A stretch of DNA of 64,000 nucleotides from Lacrimispora indolis DSM 755 (lineage in GTDB: Bacteria; Bacillota; Clostridia; Lachnospirales; Lachnospiraceae), in contig NZ_AZUI01000001.1 in the NCBI RefSeq assembly GCF_000526995.1, forward strand, positions 5,622,001-5,686,000. Reading direction: 5' to 3'. Every line of letters starts with the position of its first letter. The first letter of the stretch is position 1. This document shows, one piece after another, positions 8,503 through 16,395 of the stretch. A program made the position numbers and the translations under genes. The notes beneath the pieces are model-generated. The model made no database searches and was not told the origin of the DNA. It worked only from the letters and a program-made list of their open reading frames with translations.

Positions 8503-10092
8503 TTACGGCGCTTTTCCGCTGTTTCTGGTGTAATCCGAAGGAGCGACACCAGTGTTCTGTTTGAATACCCTGTAAAAGGAACGGTAATCGTCGTAGCCGA
8601 TTGCAGCGGCCACTTCCGCCACCGGCATGTCCGGCCTCCGCTCCATAAGGCCCTTGGCATAGTCCATTTTAATCCGGATCACATAATCCCTGAAATTAAC
8701 TCCAGTCTTTATTTTAAAGTAGCTGGTAAAATACACATCACTTAAGTTTACGTGCCTTGCCACGTCTTTGGCCAGAATCTTTTCTCCCATATGGGATTTG
8801 ATATAATACTCCGCTGCCTGAATGATCTGGTTCTTAGAACCGTTTCCTCCTGATCCCTGCTTTCCGGCACAGTCTACGAGAAAATCCTCCATATAGGCTT
8901 TTAATTCTTCGAAGGTCCGTATGGTATTAATGGGAAGAACGGCCTCTGCCTGAGAAAACTCCTTTCCGTTTCCCAGTGCCTTCTGAATGTCCGTTATTAA
9001 GTAAATACACATCCCACGGATATAATTGGGCGACGGCATGGGCACATAAAGAAGCTGAGAAAAATATTCCCGGCAGAATTCCCGTATTTTCCCAGTCTGA
9101 TTCGTTGTGATAGAATATATCAGATTATTATAATCCATCTGATTAGCGGCTGCAGGAGGCGGAGTGGTACACAGGATGGTTTCATCGAAGATCTTTTGTT
9201 CTATCTCATAAAAGCTGTAGGACAGGCACATGAGAGCGGTCTTATAGGAATTGGAGCAATCCGTAAGCGCAGCTCCTTCCTTACCGATTCCCACGGTTAA
9301 ATCCATGGTGGAATCCCGGTTTACCCGTTTTAAACACCGGGCCGCGAGGAAGCGGTAATTCACGGGCACAGCCTTTGGCTGCAGGGTATGGATAATCGTC
9401 AAAAGCTCGCTGGAGCTTGACACAAGAAATTCATATCTGGTTTCCTGAAGCTCTTCGCTCACAATATCCATCAGATAATTGATCTGCTGGAATTCATCCT
9501 CCTGTTCCCTGTCCTCTTTTCCCTCAATGGAAAAAACCATGACCCGGAAGGGGCTGTCATTTAATTTAAGCTCCAGCCGGTGGATTTCATCCCGGATCTC
9601 TTCATAAGAATAAAACTCGTTCTTTAACAGCCTTTTTAAAAATTTCTCCTTTGGCTCTGATTTAACATTTAAATAGGCGGAATAAGAATGAATATGGTTG
9701 GATTGGAGAATCTCTTCTTTTTGCTGCCTGATTTCCGTCACCAGCTCATCGATCTTAATGGGCTTTAGAAAATAATTCTTAGCACCAAGCTGAATGGCCT
9801 TCTGTGCATATTTAAAATCCCCATAACCGCTTAATATAATGAAATTAGTCTGCAGCTTTTCATGTTTTACCCGTTCCATGAGCTGCAGTCCATCCATGCC
9901 GGGCATGCGGATATCAGTAATAACAATGTCCGGATTGCAGGACTTTATGATATCATATGCCTCCCTGCCATCCTCTGCAGTGCCCACTATGGTAATGCCG
10001 AACTGCTCCCAGGGAACGACCGTAGAAAGCCCGTTGCGGATGGCCGCTTCATCGTCTGCAATCAACAGAGTTATATTTTTATTTGCATCCAT
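8503..10092 (-). CDS. YesN-type response regulator, AraC family
   Basis: Cytoplasmic response regulator of about 529 residues. An N-terminal receiver domain carries the phospho-acceptor Asp in DIVITDIRMPGMDG, with the DDE acidic pocket near the start and Lys in FLKPIK. A middle linker is followed by a C-terminal AraC-type double helix-turn-helix (about 420-525, with DVYFTSYFKIKTGVNFRDYV and IGYDDYRSFYRVFKQNTGVAP). I place the start at 10092 because GGAGGAAGGCAGG lies just upstream. That ATG overlaps the reverse transcriptase stop as TAATG, so translation is probably coupled to the retron gene. It partners with the kinase downstream and probably activates the sugar operon. Confidence 0.94.
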   Translation of the reverse strand: MDANKNITLLIADDEAAIRNGLSTVVPWEQFGITIVGTAEDGREAYDIIKSCNPDIVITDIRMPGMDGLQLMERVKHEKLQTNFIILSGYGDFKYAQKAIQLGAKNYFLKPIKIDELVTEIRQQKEEILQSNHIHSYSAYLNVKSEPKEKFLKRLLKNEFYSYEEIRDEIHRLELKLNDSPFRVMVFSIEGKEDREQEDEFQQINYLMDIVSEELQETRYEFLVSSSSELLTIIHTLQPKAVPVNYRFLAARCLKRVNRDSTMDLTVGIGKEGAALTDCSNSYKTALMCLSYSFYEIEQKIFDETILCTTPPPAAANQMDYNNLIYSITTNQTGKIREFCREYFSQLLYVPMPSPNYIRGMCIYLITDIQKALGNGKEFSQAEAVLPINTIRTFEELKAYMEDFLVDCAGKQGSGGNGSKNQIIQAAEYYIKSHMGEKILAKDVARHVNLSDVYFTSYFKIKTGVNFRDYVIRIKMDYAKGLMERRPDMPVAEVAAAIGYDDYRSFYRVFKQNTGVAPSDYTRNSGKAP

Positions 10093-11078
10093 TATCCTGC
10101 CTTCCTCCCAAGTACAGCCAAAACCTTCTCCTCCGCTTCCTGAAACCAATGATCCTCAGGATTCACCAGGAGGATATATCGTATTTTTCCCAAAAGAGAA
10201 AGAACATATTGATCCTCACTGATCCGTGCATCATTTCCCAACTTCTCTATATGGGATTTTACCCCGTATTTCAGACAGTAAAAAATCTCCTGCCGCAGCT
10301 TCCTTCTGTAATCCCGGGAAACCTGAAGCTTTTCATTGACCACGATCCCCGTAACTGCCTGCCTCCCGTTACGGTACAAAATCCTGGTCTTGGTTTCATT
10401 CAGTTCAAACCCCATGGCATTTAAAAAGCCGGAAACCTTCCTGATAACCAGGCCCGGATTAAAATCACCGGAAAACGTCATATCATCGCAGTATCTGGTA
10501 TAGGAAATTCCCTTGCCTTCGCACCATTTGTTTATGGATTCATCAAAATGCTTCATAACCAGATTGGAAACCGCAGGCGAAGTTGGCGCTCCCTGAGGCA
10601 GAAAATCGTTGCAGCAGCATAAGGCAGTCAGCATGGTCCCTACTGACGTAGGGAAATATTGGACGGGAAACGCACTGCTTAATACCATTGGAAATGAAAT
10701 ACTTCCGAAAAAATCTTTTATATCCAGCTTTACCACCACGTTCTTTCCCCTATGAACTGCGGCATTGGACACCACTCCTGCACCCTTGTGATAGGCTGTG
10801 GCACAGCCGGAAACAGAATATCCGTCCAGAATGTGGTGCAGGATATTCCTCTGTATTTTCATGAGCATGTAATCCGGAACCAGAAGCTTCCTGGATTTTC
10901 CGTTCTTTTTTGGTATCAATACAATACCATAATGGCGTTCCGCGTGGTTGCTGAACGCATAAAGACATGCCATTACCTTCTGGTCCGGCCATCTGGTATT
11001 CCCCAGAAGCCGGAAAGATAGCAGCATGTCTCTGCAGTAATCCGGTGTGCAGTATTTCCACAAATCTGTCTGATACAT
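10092..11078 (-). CDS. Retron-type reverse transcriptase
   Basis: RNA-directed DNA polymerase of about 328 residues. Motifs in order from the start used here: NAAVH (105-109, the NAxxH signature of retron enzymes), LDIKDFF (118-124) with the first catalytic Asp, QGAPTSP (162-168), YCDD (196-199, a variant of the usual YADD), and AVTG (241-244, the retron VTG motif). There is no maturase, Cas1 or N-terminal fusion. It should copy the msd RNA encoded directly upstream into msDNA. I prefer ATG 11078 because GGAGG lies 5 bases upstream; ATG 11090 gives four more residues but has no site. Its stop overlaps the start of the yesN-like gene. No effector gene is adjacent. Confidence 0.93.
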   Translation of the reverse strand: MYQTDLWKYCTPDYCRDMLLSFRLLGNTRWPDQKVMACLYAFSNHAERHYGIVLIPKKNGKSRKLLVPDYMLMKIQRNILHHILDGYSVSGCATAYHKGAGVVSNAAVHRGKNVVVKLDIKDFFGSISFPMVLSSAFPVQYFPTSVGTMLTALCCCNDFLPQGAPTSPAVSNLVMKHFDESINKWCEGKGISYTRYCDDMTFSGDFNPGLVIRKVSGFLNAMGFELNETKTRILYRNGRQAVTGIVVNEKLQVSRDYRRKLRQEIFYCLKYGVKSHIEKLGNDARISEDQYVLSLLGKIRYILLVNPEDHWFQEAEEKVLAVLGRKAG

Positions 11079-11129
11079 CGGCTCCTCCATACCAGTAATA
11101 TTTTAAAATTCTTCCTTTATTTACGAAAA

Positions 11130-11413
11130 AACAACAGAAGCAATACAAATTTGATGCCGTAAGATGCGAAGACGTACAAGCCGCAGGCGGAAGCACATGC
11201 AATGTGCGGAAGTACTTCGCAGCAGATTACGGCCTTTTTCCATACCATGAAAATCCCGGCAGCGACTCGCTGCCCGGCCGGAGATTTATTCTGCCGGCAG
11301 CTGAGAAAAACACGCTATGCAGGTTTTTCTCAGCTGCCGCGGCATGGGCCAAACGTATATACATCATATTCCTTTGGCCCATTTCTCGCGGAAATACTAT
11401 TGCTTCTGCTGTT
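11130..11413 (-). ncRNA. Retron msr-msd RNA gene
   Basis: A structured segment lies just upstream of the reverse transcriptase. It is bounded by inverted repeats a1 (11398-11413, AACAGCAGAAGCAATA on the minus strand) and a2 (11130-11145, TATTGCTTCTGTTGTT), which pair over 16 bases with one G-U. Between them are a 10-bp perfect hairpin (11344-11382), a perfect hairpin of at least 16 bp (11296-11338), a small 7-bp hairpin (11258-11274) and a long imperfect hairpin (11156-11233) whose base is GCCGTAA/TTACGGC. The last is the best msd candidate. The G at 11397, directly after a1, is the likely branch guanosine. The a1-msr-msd-a2-RT order matches known retrons. Exact ends are inferred. Confidence 0.85.
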
Positions 11414-11443
11414 ATACTAATTATTCTATCACAATGACTTCAA
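11414..11443 (-). promoter_or_regulatory. Promoter of the retron RNA/RT operon
   Basis: On the minus strand, -35 TTGAAG (11443-11438), an 18-base spacer and -10 TAGTAT (11419-11414). The predicted start point falls within the first half of the a1 repeat, which is where a retron transcript should begin. Confidence 0.7.
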
Positions 11444-11534
11444 ATATTCCACTGTTTTGCTGGCAAAGTATGGTCTTAAGTCCTTCCGCGGCAGTAATTT
11501 ACTTTAAAGTGTCAAAGTTTAACGTGTAAAAGCG

Positions 11535-11563
11535 TTGACAAGTCTCCTCCAATGGATTACAAT
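11535..11563 (+). promoter_or_regulatory. Promoter of the aroF-tyrA-aroA operon
   Basis: TTGACA (11535-11540), a 17-base spacer and TACAAT (11558-11563) give a near-consensus vegetative promoter, 39 bp before the aroF start codon and divergent from the retron promoter. No leader peptide, attenuator or T-box was seen in the short leader. Confidence 0.85.
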
Positions 11564-11601
11564 GGGGATTAAATATTTGCAAAAGAAAGGGAAAGAAACA
11601 T

Positions 11602-12618
11602 ATGATCATCATCATGAAACCTAACGCTTCCGAGGAAGCTGTCGGTAAAATAAAAGACTTAATCGAATCAAACGGACTTCAGGCCCATTTATCAAAAGGG
11701 ACGGAAGTGACCATTGTAGGCGTTGTAGGCGATAAAACAAAGCTTCAGGGCGCAAACATCGAACTGCTGGAAGGCGTAGACAAGATCGTCGCTGTGACCG
11801 AAACCTACAAGCTGGTGAATAAAAAATTCCATCCGGAAGATTCTGTCATAACCATTGGAAACGCAAAGATCGGCCCAGGATACCTCACCATGATGGCCGG
11901 TCCCTGTGCCATTGAAAATCACGATATGCTCCTGAAAACAGCTTTTGCCGTAAAAAAGGCCGGGGCACAGTTCCTGCGCGGCGGAGCCTATAAGCCCAGG
12001 ACCTCTCCTTACGCATTCCAGGGCCTGGAGGAAGAAGGGCTTAAATACATGAAAGAAGCCAGGGAAGCCACCGGGCTTAATATTGTATGCGAAGTCACAA
12101 GCCTGCGGTCCCTTGAAACAGCCGTAAAATATGTGGACATGATCCAGATCGGCGCGCGGAACATGCAGAATTTCGAGCTTTTAAAAGAAGCCGGAAAAGC
12201 AGGAATTCCCGTTCTGTTAAAGAGAGGACTTTCCGCCACCATTGATGAATGGCTGAACGCGGCGGAATACATTGCTTCTGAAGGAAATCCCAATATCGTG
12301 CTTTGTGAACGCGGCATCCGTACATACGAAACTGCTACCAGAAACACCCTGGATATCAGCGCCGTACCGGTTATCCGCACAAAGAGCCACCTTCCTATCA
12401 TCGTCGATCCAAGCCATGCCACCGGAGTGCGGGCGTATATTGAGCCCATCTCAAAAGCTGCCATAGCAGTGGGCGCCGACGGACTGATCGTGGAGGTTCA
12501 TCCTTGTCCCTCCTGCGCTCTGTCCGACGGCCCTCAGTCCCTGACCTTTGAACAGTTTGAAAAGCTGACGGAAGAATTACAGCCTTACGCCAGGCTTGCG
12601 GGGAGGACAACTTCATGA
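11602..12618 (+). CDS. aroF: 3-deoxy-7-phosphoheptulonate synthase (type I-beta, with regulatory N-terminal domain)
   Basis: First enzyme of the shikimate pathway, condensing phosphoenolpyruvate and erythrose 4-phosphate to DAHP. It has 338 residues. Residues 1-70 are the ferredoxin-like (ACT-like) domain typical of the I-beta class. The TIM barrel follows, with GPCAIEN (about 94-100), FLRGGAYKPRTSPYAFQG (about 123-140) binding PEP, LLKRG, and the metal-site PSHATG and EVHPCP segments near the C-terminus. Its stop overlaps the tyrA start (ATGA), so it is the first gene of a coupled aromatic operon. Feedback control by Tyr or Phe through the N-terminal domain is expected from the family. Confidence 0.96.
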   Translation: MIIIMKPNASEEAVGKIKDLIESNGLQAHLSKGTEVTIVGVVGDKTKLQGANIELLEGVDKIVAVTETYKLVNKKFHPEDSVITIGNAKIGPGYLTMMAGPCAIENHDMLLKTAFAVKKAGAQFLRGGAYKPRTSPYAFQGLEEEGLKYMKEAREATGLNIVCEVTSLRSLETAVKYVDMIQIGARNMQNFELLKEAGKAGIPVLLKRGLSATIDEWLNAAEYIASEGNPNIVLCERGIRTYETATRNTLDISAVPVIRTKSHLPIIVDPSHATGVRAYIEPISKAAIAVGADGLIVEVHPCPSCALSDGPQSLTFEQFEKLTEELQPYARLAGRTTS

Positions 12619-13712
12619 GTGATGCCTCCATTGCCTTTATCGGGCTTGGTCTCATCGGCGGCTCCATTGCAAGAGGGATCAAGCGTGAAGAACCCAATAC
12701 AACGATCATGGCCTACATGCGTACCCGGTCCAGGCTTTTGCATGCAAAAGAAGACGGAATCGTAGATGTCATCCTGGATGGAATCGGAGAAGAGCTTCGG
12801 GAATGCGATCTCATCTTTCTCTGCACTCCTGTGGAGTACAATGCAAAGTATTTGTCGGAAATCCAGCCCTTCTTAAAGCCGGGAGCCATTATCACCGATG
12901 TAGGCAGCACCAAGACGGATATCCATGAAGAGGTAAACCGCCTTGGTATGGAAAGCCAGTTTGTGGGAGGTCACCCAATGGCCGGTTCGGAAAAGACCGG
13001 ATACGAAAACTCCACCGACCATTTGCTTGAAAATGCTTATTATATTATCACCCCCACCGCTGCTTCCACAGAAGAACAGGTAAACCGTCTGGTGCGGATC
13101 GCGGGCATGATCGGCTCCATTCCCCTTGTCCTTGATTATCACGAACACGACTTTATTACCGCCGCAATCAGCCATCTTCCCCATATCATAGCTTCCAGCC
13201 TGGTAAACCTTGTAAAGTCTTCCGACAATCAAGAAGGGATTATGAAGCGGCTTGCTGCCGGAGGTTTTAAGGACATTACAAGAATCGCCTCATCCTCACC
13301 GGAAATGTGGGAGCAGATCTGCATGACAAACAGCGGGAATCTTTCCGTGATTCTGGAACGCTATATCTCCTCTTTAAGCAAGATTTTAAAGGAGCTTAAG
13401 GAAAATGACAGCCAATTTATTTACCAGCTTTTTGAAACCTCCAGGGATTACCGCAATTCCTTTTCAGAAAAGGTTCCCGGATCCATTGCTCCGGATTATT
13501 CCTTTACAGTGGATATGGCTGACGAAGTGGGTGCTATCTCCACCTTATCCGTCATCCTGGCTGCAAAAGGCATCAGCATTAAGAACATTGGCATCAACCA
13601 CAACCGGGAGCATGGAGAAGGCACTTTAAGGATTGCTTTCTATGACAAAGAGACCATGGACAACGCATGGAAACAGCTGGAACGGTACCACTACGATTTA
13701 ATTTCAAATTAA
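12615..13712 (+). CDS. tyrA: Prephenate dehydrogenase
   Basis: Converts prephenate to 4-hydroxyphenylpyruvate with NAD, the committed step to tyrosine. It has 365 residues. The N-terminal Rossmann domain has the dinucleotide motif GLGLIGGSIARG (about 11-22). The substrate-domain signature GGHPMAGSEKTGY (about 117-129) contains the catalytic His, and HDFITAAISHLPH follows. A C-terminal ACT domain (about 294-365, starting YSFTVDMADEVGAISTL) suggests feedback by tyrosine. The start overlaps the aroF stop by 4 bp and aroA follows after 14 bp, indicating one operon. Confidence 0.95.
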   Translation: MSDASIAFIGLGLIGGSIARGIKREEPNTTIMAYMRTRSRLLHAKEDGIVDVILDGIGEELRECDLIFLCTPVEYNAKYLSEIQPFLKPGAIITDVGSTKTDIHEEVNRLGMESQFVGGHPMAGSEKTGYENSTDHLLENAYYIITPTAASTEEQVNRLVRIAGMIGSIPLVLDYHEHDFITAAISHLPHIIASSLVNLVKSSDNQEGIMKRLAAGGFKDITRIASSSPEMWEQICMTNSGNLSVILERYISSLSKILKELKENDSQFIYQLFETSRDYRNSFSEKVPGSIAPDYSFTVDMADEVGAISTLSVILAAKGISIKNIGINHNREHGEGTLRIAFYDKETMDNAWKQLERYHYDLISN

Positions 13713-13726
13713 AAGAGAGGATCCTT

Positions 13727-15004
13727 ATGAAATTCATGAAAGCCTCCCCTTTAAAGGGCGAAATAACCATACCGGGTGACAAATCCATCTCTCACCGCAG
13801 CGTGATGTTTGGTTCCATTGCAAAGGGAACCACGGAAATCAGCCACTTTCTTCAAGGAGCTGACTGCCTTTCCACTATCAGCTGTTTCAGGCAAATGGGA
13901 ATTCAGATTGAAAACAACCATAACACCGTCATTGTCCACGGAAACGGACTCCGGGGACTAAAACGGCCGGAAACCATCTTAGACTGCGGGAACAGCGGAA
14001 CCACCACCCGCCTGATCTCCGGCCTTTTGGCTGCCCAGGATTTTGACGTAACCATAACCGGAGATGAATCCATTCAGAAACGTCCCATGAAGCGAATTAT
14101 GGAGCCATTGTCCATGATGGGTGCTGATATAAAGAGTGTAAAAGAAAACGGCTGCGCTCCCCTTTCCATAACCGGCAAAAAGCTTCATGGCATCCATTAT
14201 TCCAGTCCTGTGGCCTCCGCCCAGATAAAATCCTGTATTCTTTTAGCCGGACTGTATGCAGAGGGTGAGACAAAAGTGACGGAACCCTATGTATCCAGAA
14301 ATCACTCTGAAATCATGCTGAAACACTTTGGAGCCAACGTGAAAACAGAAGGTACCACTGCCTGTATCGCTCCTGCCAAAGAGCTTTACGGCAATAAAAT
14401 CGTTGTGCCGGGAGATATCTCTTCTGCTGCTTATTTTATTGCTGCAGGCCTGATGATTCCAGGCTCGGAAATACTGATCAAGAACGTAGGCATCAATCCT
14501 ACACGTGACGGGATCCTTCACGTATGCCGGGATATGGGTGCTGATATCACCCTTTTGGATGGGAATACGGATTCCGGGGAACCTACCGCGGATATCCTGG
14601 TAAAATCCGGCTCTCTCCATGGCGTTACCATAGGCGGTGCCATCATTCCCACTTTGATCGACGAGCTTCCCATGATCGCTGCCATGGCCTGCCTTGCAGA
14701 AGGGGAAACCATTATTAAGGATGCGGCAGAATTAAAGGTAAAGGAATCCAACCGCATTGAGGTCATGGTGAAGAATTTATCTGCCATGGGCGCTGATGTT
14801 TCGGAAACTGAGGATGGCATGATCATCAGAGGCGGAAAACCTCTTCACGGCGCTGTCATAGACAGCAAACTGGATCACAGGATCGCTATGACCTTTGCGG
14901 TGACCGGACTGTGCGCAGAAGGGGAAACGGAGATTTTAGGCGCTGAATGTGTGAATATTTCATATCCGGAGTTCTATCAGGACCTGGAGAGATTGATGAG
15001 ATGA
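13727..15004 (+). CDS. aroA: 3-phosphoshikimate 1-carboxyvinyltransferase (EPSP synthase)
   Basis: Transfers the enolpyruvyl group of PEP to shikimate 3-phosphate; this is the sixth shikimate step. The protein is 425 residues, the family's normal length. Visible signatures are PGDKSISHRSVMFGSIAKG (about 19-37), LDCGNSGTTTRLISG (about 85-99), and the C-terminal KVKESNRIEVM and LDHRIAMTFAVTG with catalytic Asp, Glu and Arg residues. The start at 13727 was chosen for its AGAGAGG site; an in-frame codon at 13667 lies inside tyrA. It is the last gene of aroF-tyrA-aroA and is followed directly by terminators. Confidence 0.96.
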   Translation: MKFMKASPLKGEITIPGDKSISHRSVMFGSIAKGTTEISHFLQGADCLSTISCFRQMGIQIENNHNTVIVHGNGLRGLKRPETILDCGNSGTTTRLISGLLAAQDFDVTITGDESIQKRPMKRIMEPLSMMGADIKSVKENGCAPLSITGKKLHGIHYSSPVASAQIKSCILLAGLYAEGETKVTEPYVSRNHSEIMLKHFGANVKTEGTTACIAPAKELYGNKIVVPGDISSAAYFIAAGLMIPGSEILIKNVGINPTRDGILHVCRDMGADITLLDGNTDSGEPTADILVKSGSLHGVTIGGAIIPTLIDELPMIAAMACLAEGETIIKDAAELKVKESNRIEVMVKNLSAMGADVSETEDGMIIRGGKPLHGAVIDSKLDHRIAMTFAVTGLCAEGETEILGAECVNISYPEFYQDLERLMR

Positions 15005-15036
15005 AATGGATCAGTCACCATTTTATGACTGGAAAA

Positions 15037-15074
15037 GATGCCGGGAGAACATAAGTTCAGCCCGGCATCTTTTT
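15037..15074 (+). terminator. Terminator of the aro operon
   Basis: Stem GATGCCGGG/CCCGGCATC (15037-15069) followed by five T residues, 33 bp after the aroA stop. Confidence 0.9.
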
Positions 15075-15108
15075 ATCGTATAGGAAAGTTCGTCCTATAC
15101 GATAAAAA
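15070..15108. terminator. Second, symmetrical hairpin (bidirectional terminator-like)
   Basis: A perfect inverted repeat, ATCGTATAGGA/TCCTATACGAT with a 7-base loop, is extended by TTTTT and AAAAA arms to 16 bp. It lies between convergent genes (aroA on plus, isochorismatase-like gene on minus) and could stop both transcripts. Confidence 0.7.
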
Positions 15109-15200
15109 CCCTCCGGGTGGATCGCACTGCGGCGGCAGGGTTGGATGTCGCTGGGGCAACCCGCCGCAGGCGGAGAATCCCGCTTGCGGGATTCTTTCTT
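15109..15200. repeat. Palindrome-rich GC-rich intergenic element
   Basis: This stretch is clearly richer in G and C than its surroundings. It contains an imperfect stem (15128-15142 with 15158-15168, TGCGGCG..GGGTT against AACCCGCCGCA) and a perfect 10-bp hairpin AGAATCCCGC/GCGGGATTCT (15174-15195). No reading frame of note crosses it. It resembles small dispersed palindromic elements; copy number elsewhere cannot be judged from this window. Confidence 0.45.
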
Positions 15201-15225
15201 GTTCTGATAATATGGATAAAAGTTT

Positions 15226-15738
15226 TTATAAAACCTGGATCTGGCACATCTTCATGGCTTCCAGTGCATTTTCATGGCTCTTTACGGTGACGCCTGCACA
15301 ACAGGCTGAATCCACCTGCACCGGAGTTTCCGGAAGAAAGGCCTTGACTAACAGAGCATTGGAAATCACGCAGATATCCGTACATAAACCCACCAGCTCA
15401 ATGGACTCATACTCTCTTTCTTTCACATACTCTCCAAGCTCTGCGCTGCCAAAGGTGTTTTTTTCAAATCGTTTTCCCTGGAACTCCTTTAGAAAATCAT
15501 CCAGTTCCCAACCAGAAGTTTCCCTGATACAGTGAACCACGGGAAGATTTTTCCCCTCCTGGGAATTTAAATAATTCTCTTCATGGGTATCCAGGGTGAA
15601 GACCACCTCATCTCCTGCTGCCTGGTATTCCTCTATTTTTCTTTTTACTTTTGGGACAATAGACACCGCTTCCAAAGTTCCCAGGGAGCCGTCAATAAAA
15701 TCCTTCTGCATATCTACTACGATCAATAACTTTTTCAT
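15226..15738 (-). CDS. Isochorismatase-family cysteine hydrolase (nicotinamidase-like)
   Basis: Small cytoplasmic hydrolase of about 170 residues. The family signature LLIVVDMQKDFIDGSLG (about 4-20) contains the catalytic Asp. A Lys near residue 91 and the GLCTDICVISNA segment (about 115-126) with the nucleophile Cys complete the triad. Members hydrolyse nicotinamide, pyrazinamide or similar amides; nicotinamidase is plausible but not provable here. The start at 15738 follows GGAGG by 7 bases; a TTG two codons upstream is less likely. It stands alone between terminator-like repeats. Confidence 0.88.
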   Translation of the reverse strand: MKKLLIVVDMQKDFIDGSLGTLEAVSIVPKVKRKIEEYQAAGDEVVFTLDTHEENYLNSQEGKNLPVVHCIRETSGWELDDFLKEFQGKRFEKNTFGSAELGEYVKEREYESIELVGLCTDICVISNALLVKAFLPETPVQVDSACCAGVTVKSHENALEAMKMCQIQVL

Positions 15739-16006
15739 GGACAAACCTCCGATAATAAATGTTGTTTATAGTTTATCACATTTTTTGCCTGTAAGCATAT
15801 ATTTTTTATCGCTTTTTGGATTATTAACAGCAACCATCTGAGGTCATGGTCAATCGGATATTCCCAATGACCAAAGGTCACAGCTCATTCCGTACCATCG
15901 GGCGGAGCCTCCGCTTCGCTGCCTGATAAGGTAAAAAAGGCGGACGGGACGTACAACAGCCCATTTGGGAAAGACAGGCAATTGCCTGCCTTTTTCAAAT
16001 TAACAG
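15739..16006. other. Intergenic region before the T-box promoter
   Basis: No protein gene is supported here. It contains a 20-base segment (15849-15868) shared, with two mismatches, with 54608-54627; GC-rich imperfect palindromes at about 15900-15930; and a perfect 14-base palindrome CAGGCAATTGCCTG followed by CCTTTTT on plus, which could terminate an unseen plus-strand RNA. I cannot tell whether the stretch is transcribed. Confidence 0.5.
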
Positions 16007-16035
16007 TTGACAAATCCATACAGACGTATTAATAT
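16007..16035 (+). promoter_or_regulatory. Promoter of the T-box / trpXYZ-like operon
   Basis: TTGACA (16007-16012), a 17-base spacer and TAATAT (16030-16035). It lies just upstream of the T-box leader. Confidence 0.85.
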
Positions 16036-16044
16036 ACTGATTAA

Positions 16045-16328
16045 ATGAAATAATAATAAACCGTTGAAAAAGAAGAGTAAGCTTTCCTGCAATATTTCAG
16101 AGAGCCGCCGTTGGTGTGAGTGCGGTATAAAGCTGATAGCTGAATGGACTTTTGAGGGCGGCCCTGAATCCTTGTACCAGTAGGGGCTGACGGAGACCAC
16201 AACCGTTATTTCTCGTGGCATATATGCTAGTATATGAAAAGTGGGCTTTTATAAAGTCAATTTGAGTGGCACCGCGGATTGTATGATTCGTCTCAAGTAC
16301 GTTTTTTAACGTACTTGGGACTTTTTTT
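16045..16328 (+). promoter_or_regulatory. T-box riboswitch leader, predicted tryptophan-specific
   Basis: Leader RNA that senses uncharged tRNA. The AG-rich GAAGAG stem I region begins near 16065. The specifier loop reads GAATGGACT, giving the codon TGG (Trp, 16145-16147) followed by a purine. The T-box core TGAGTGGCACCGCGG is at 16263-16277. The terminator GTCTCAAGTACG...CGTACTTGGGAC (16290-16321) is followed by seven T residues. When tRNA-Trp is uncharged, the antiterminator should form and the transporter genes be expressed. Specifier choice is by position and fits the family's known link to trp transporters. Confidence 0.9.
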
Positions 16329-16395
16329 GTTTAATCAAGCCATCCGGCTCACTTTCTCGTCCTGTCAACGGGAACAATTTTAAGGAGGAAATATT

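Noticed and set aside
11202..11529. Several short plus-strand frames across the retron RNA region
   Set aside because: They cover the paired repeats and hairpins of the retron RNA, have poor ribosome sites and no recognisable product.
15960..16000. Second riboswitch before the T-box
   Set aside because: The palindrome CAGGCAATTGCCTG with following T residues looks like a terminator or repeat; no known riboswitch core was found.
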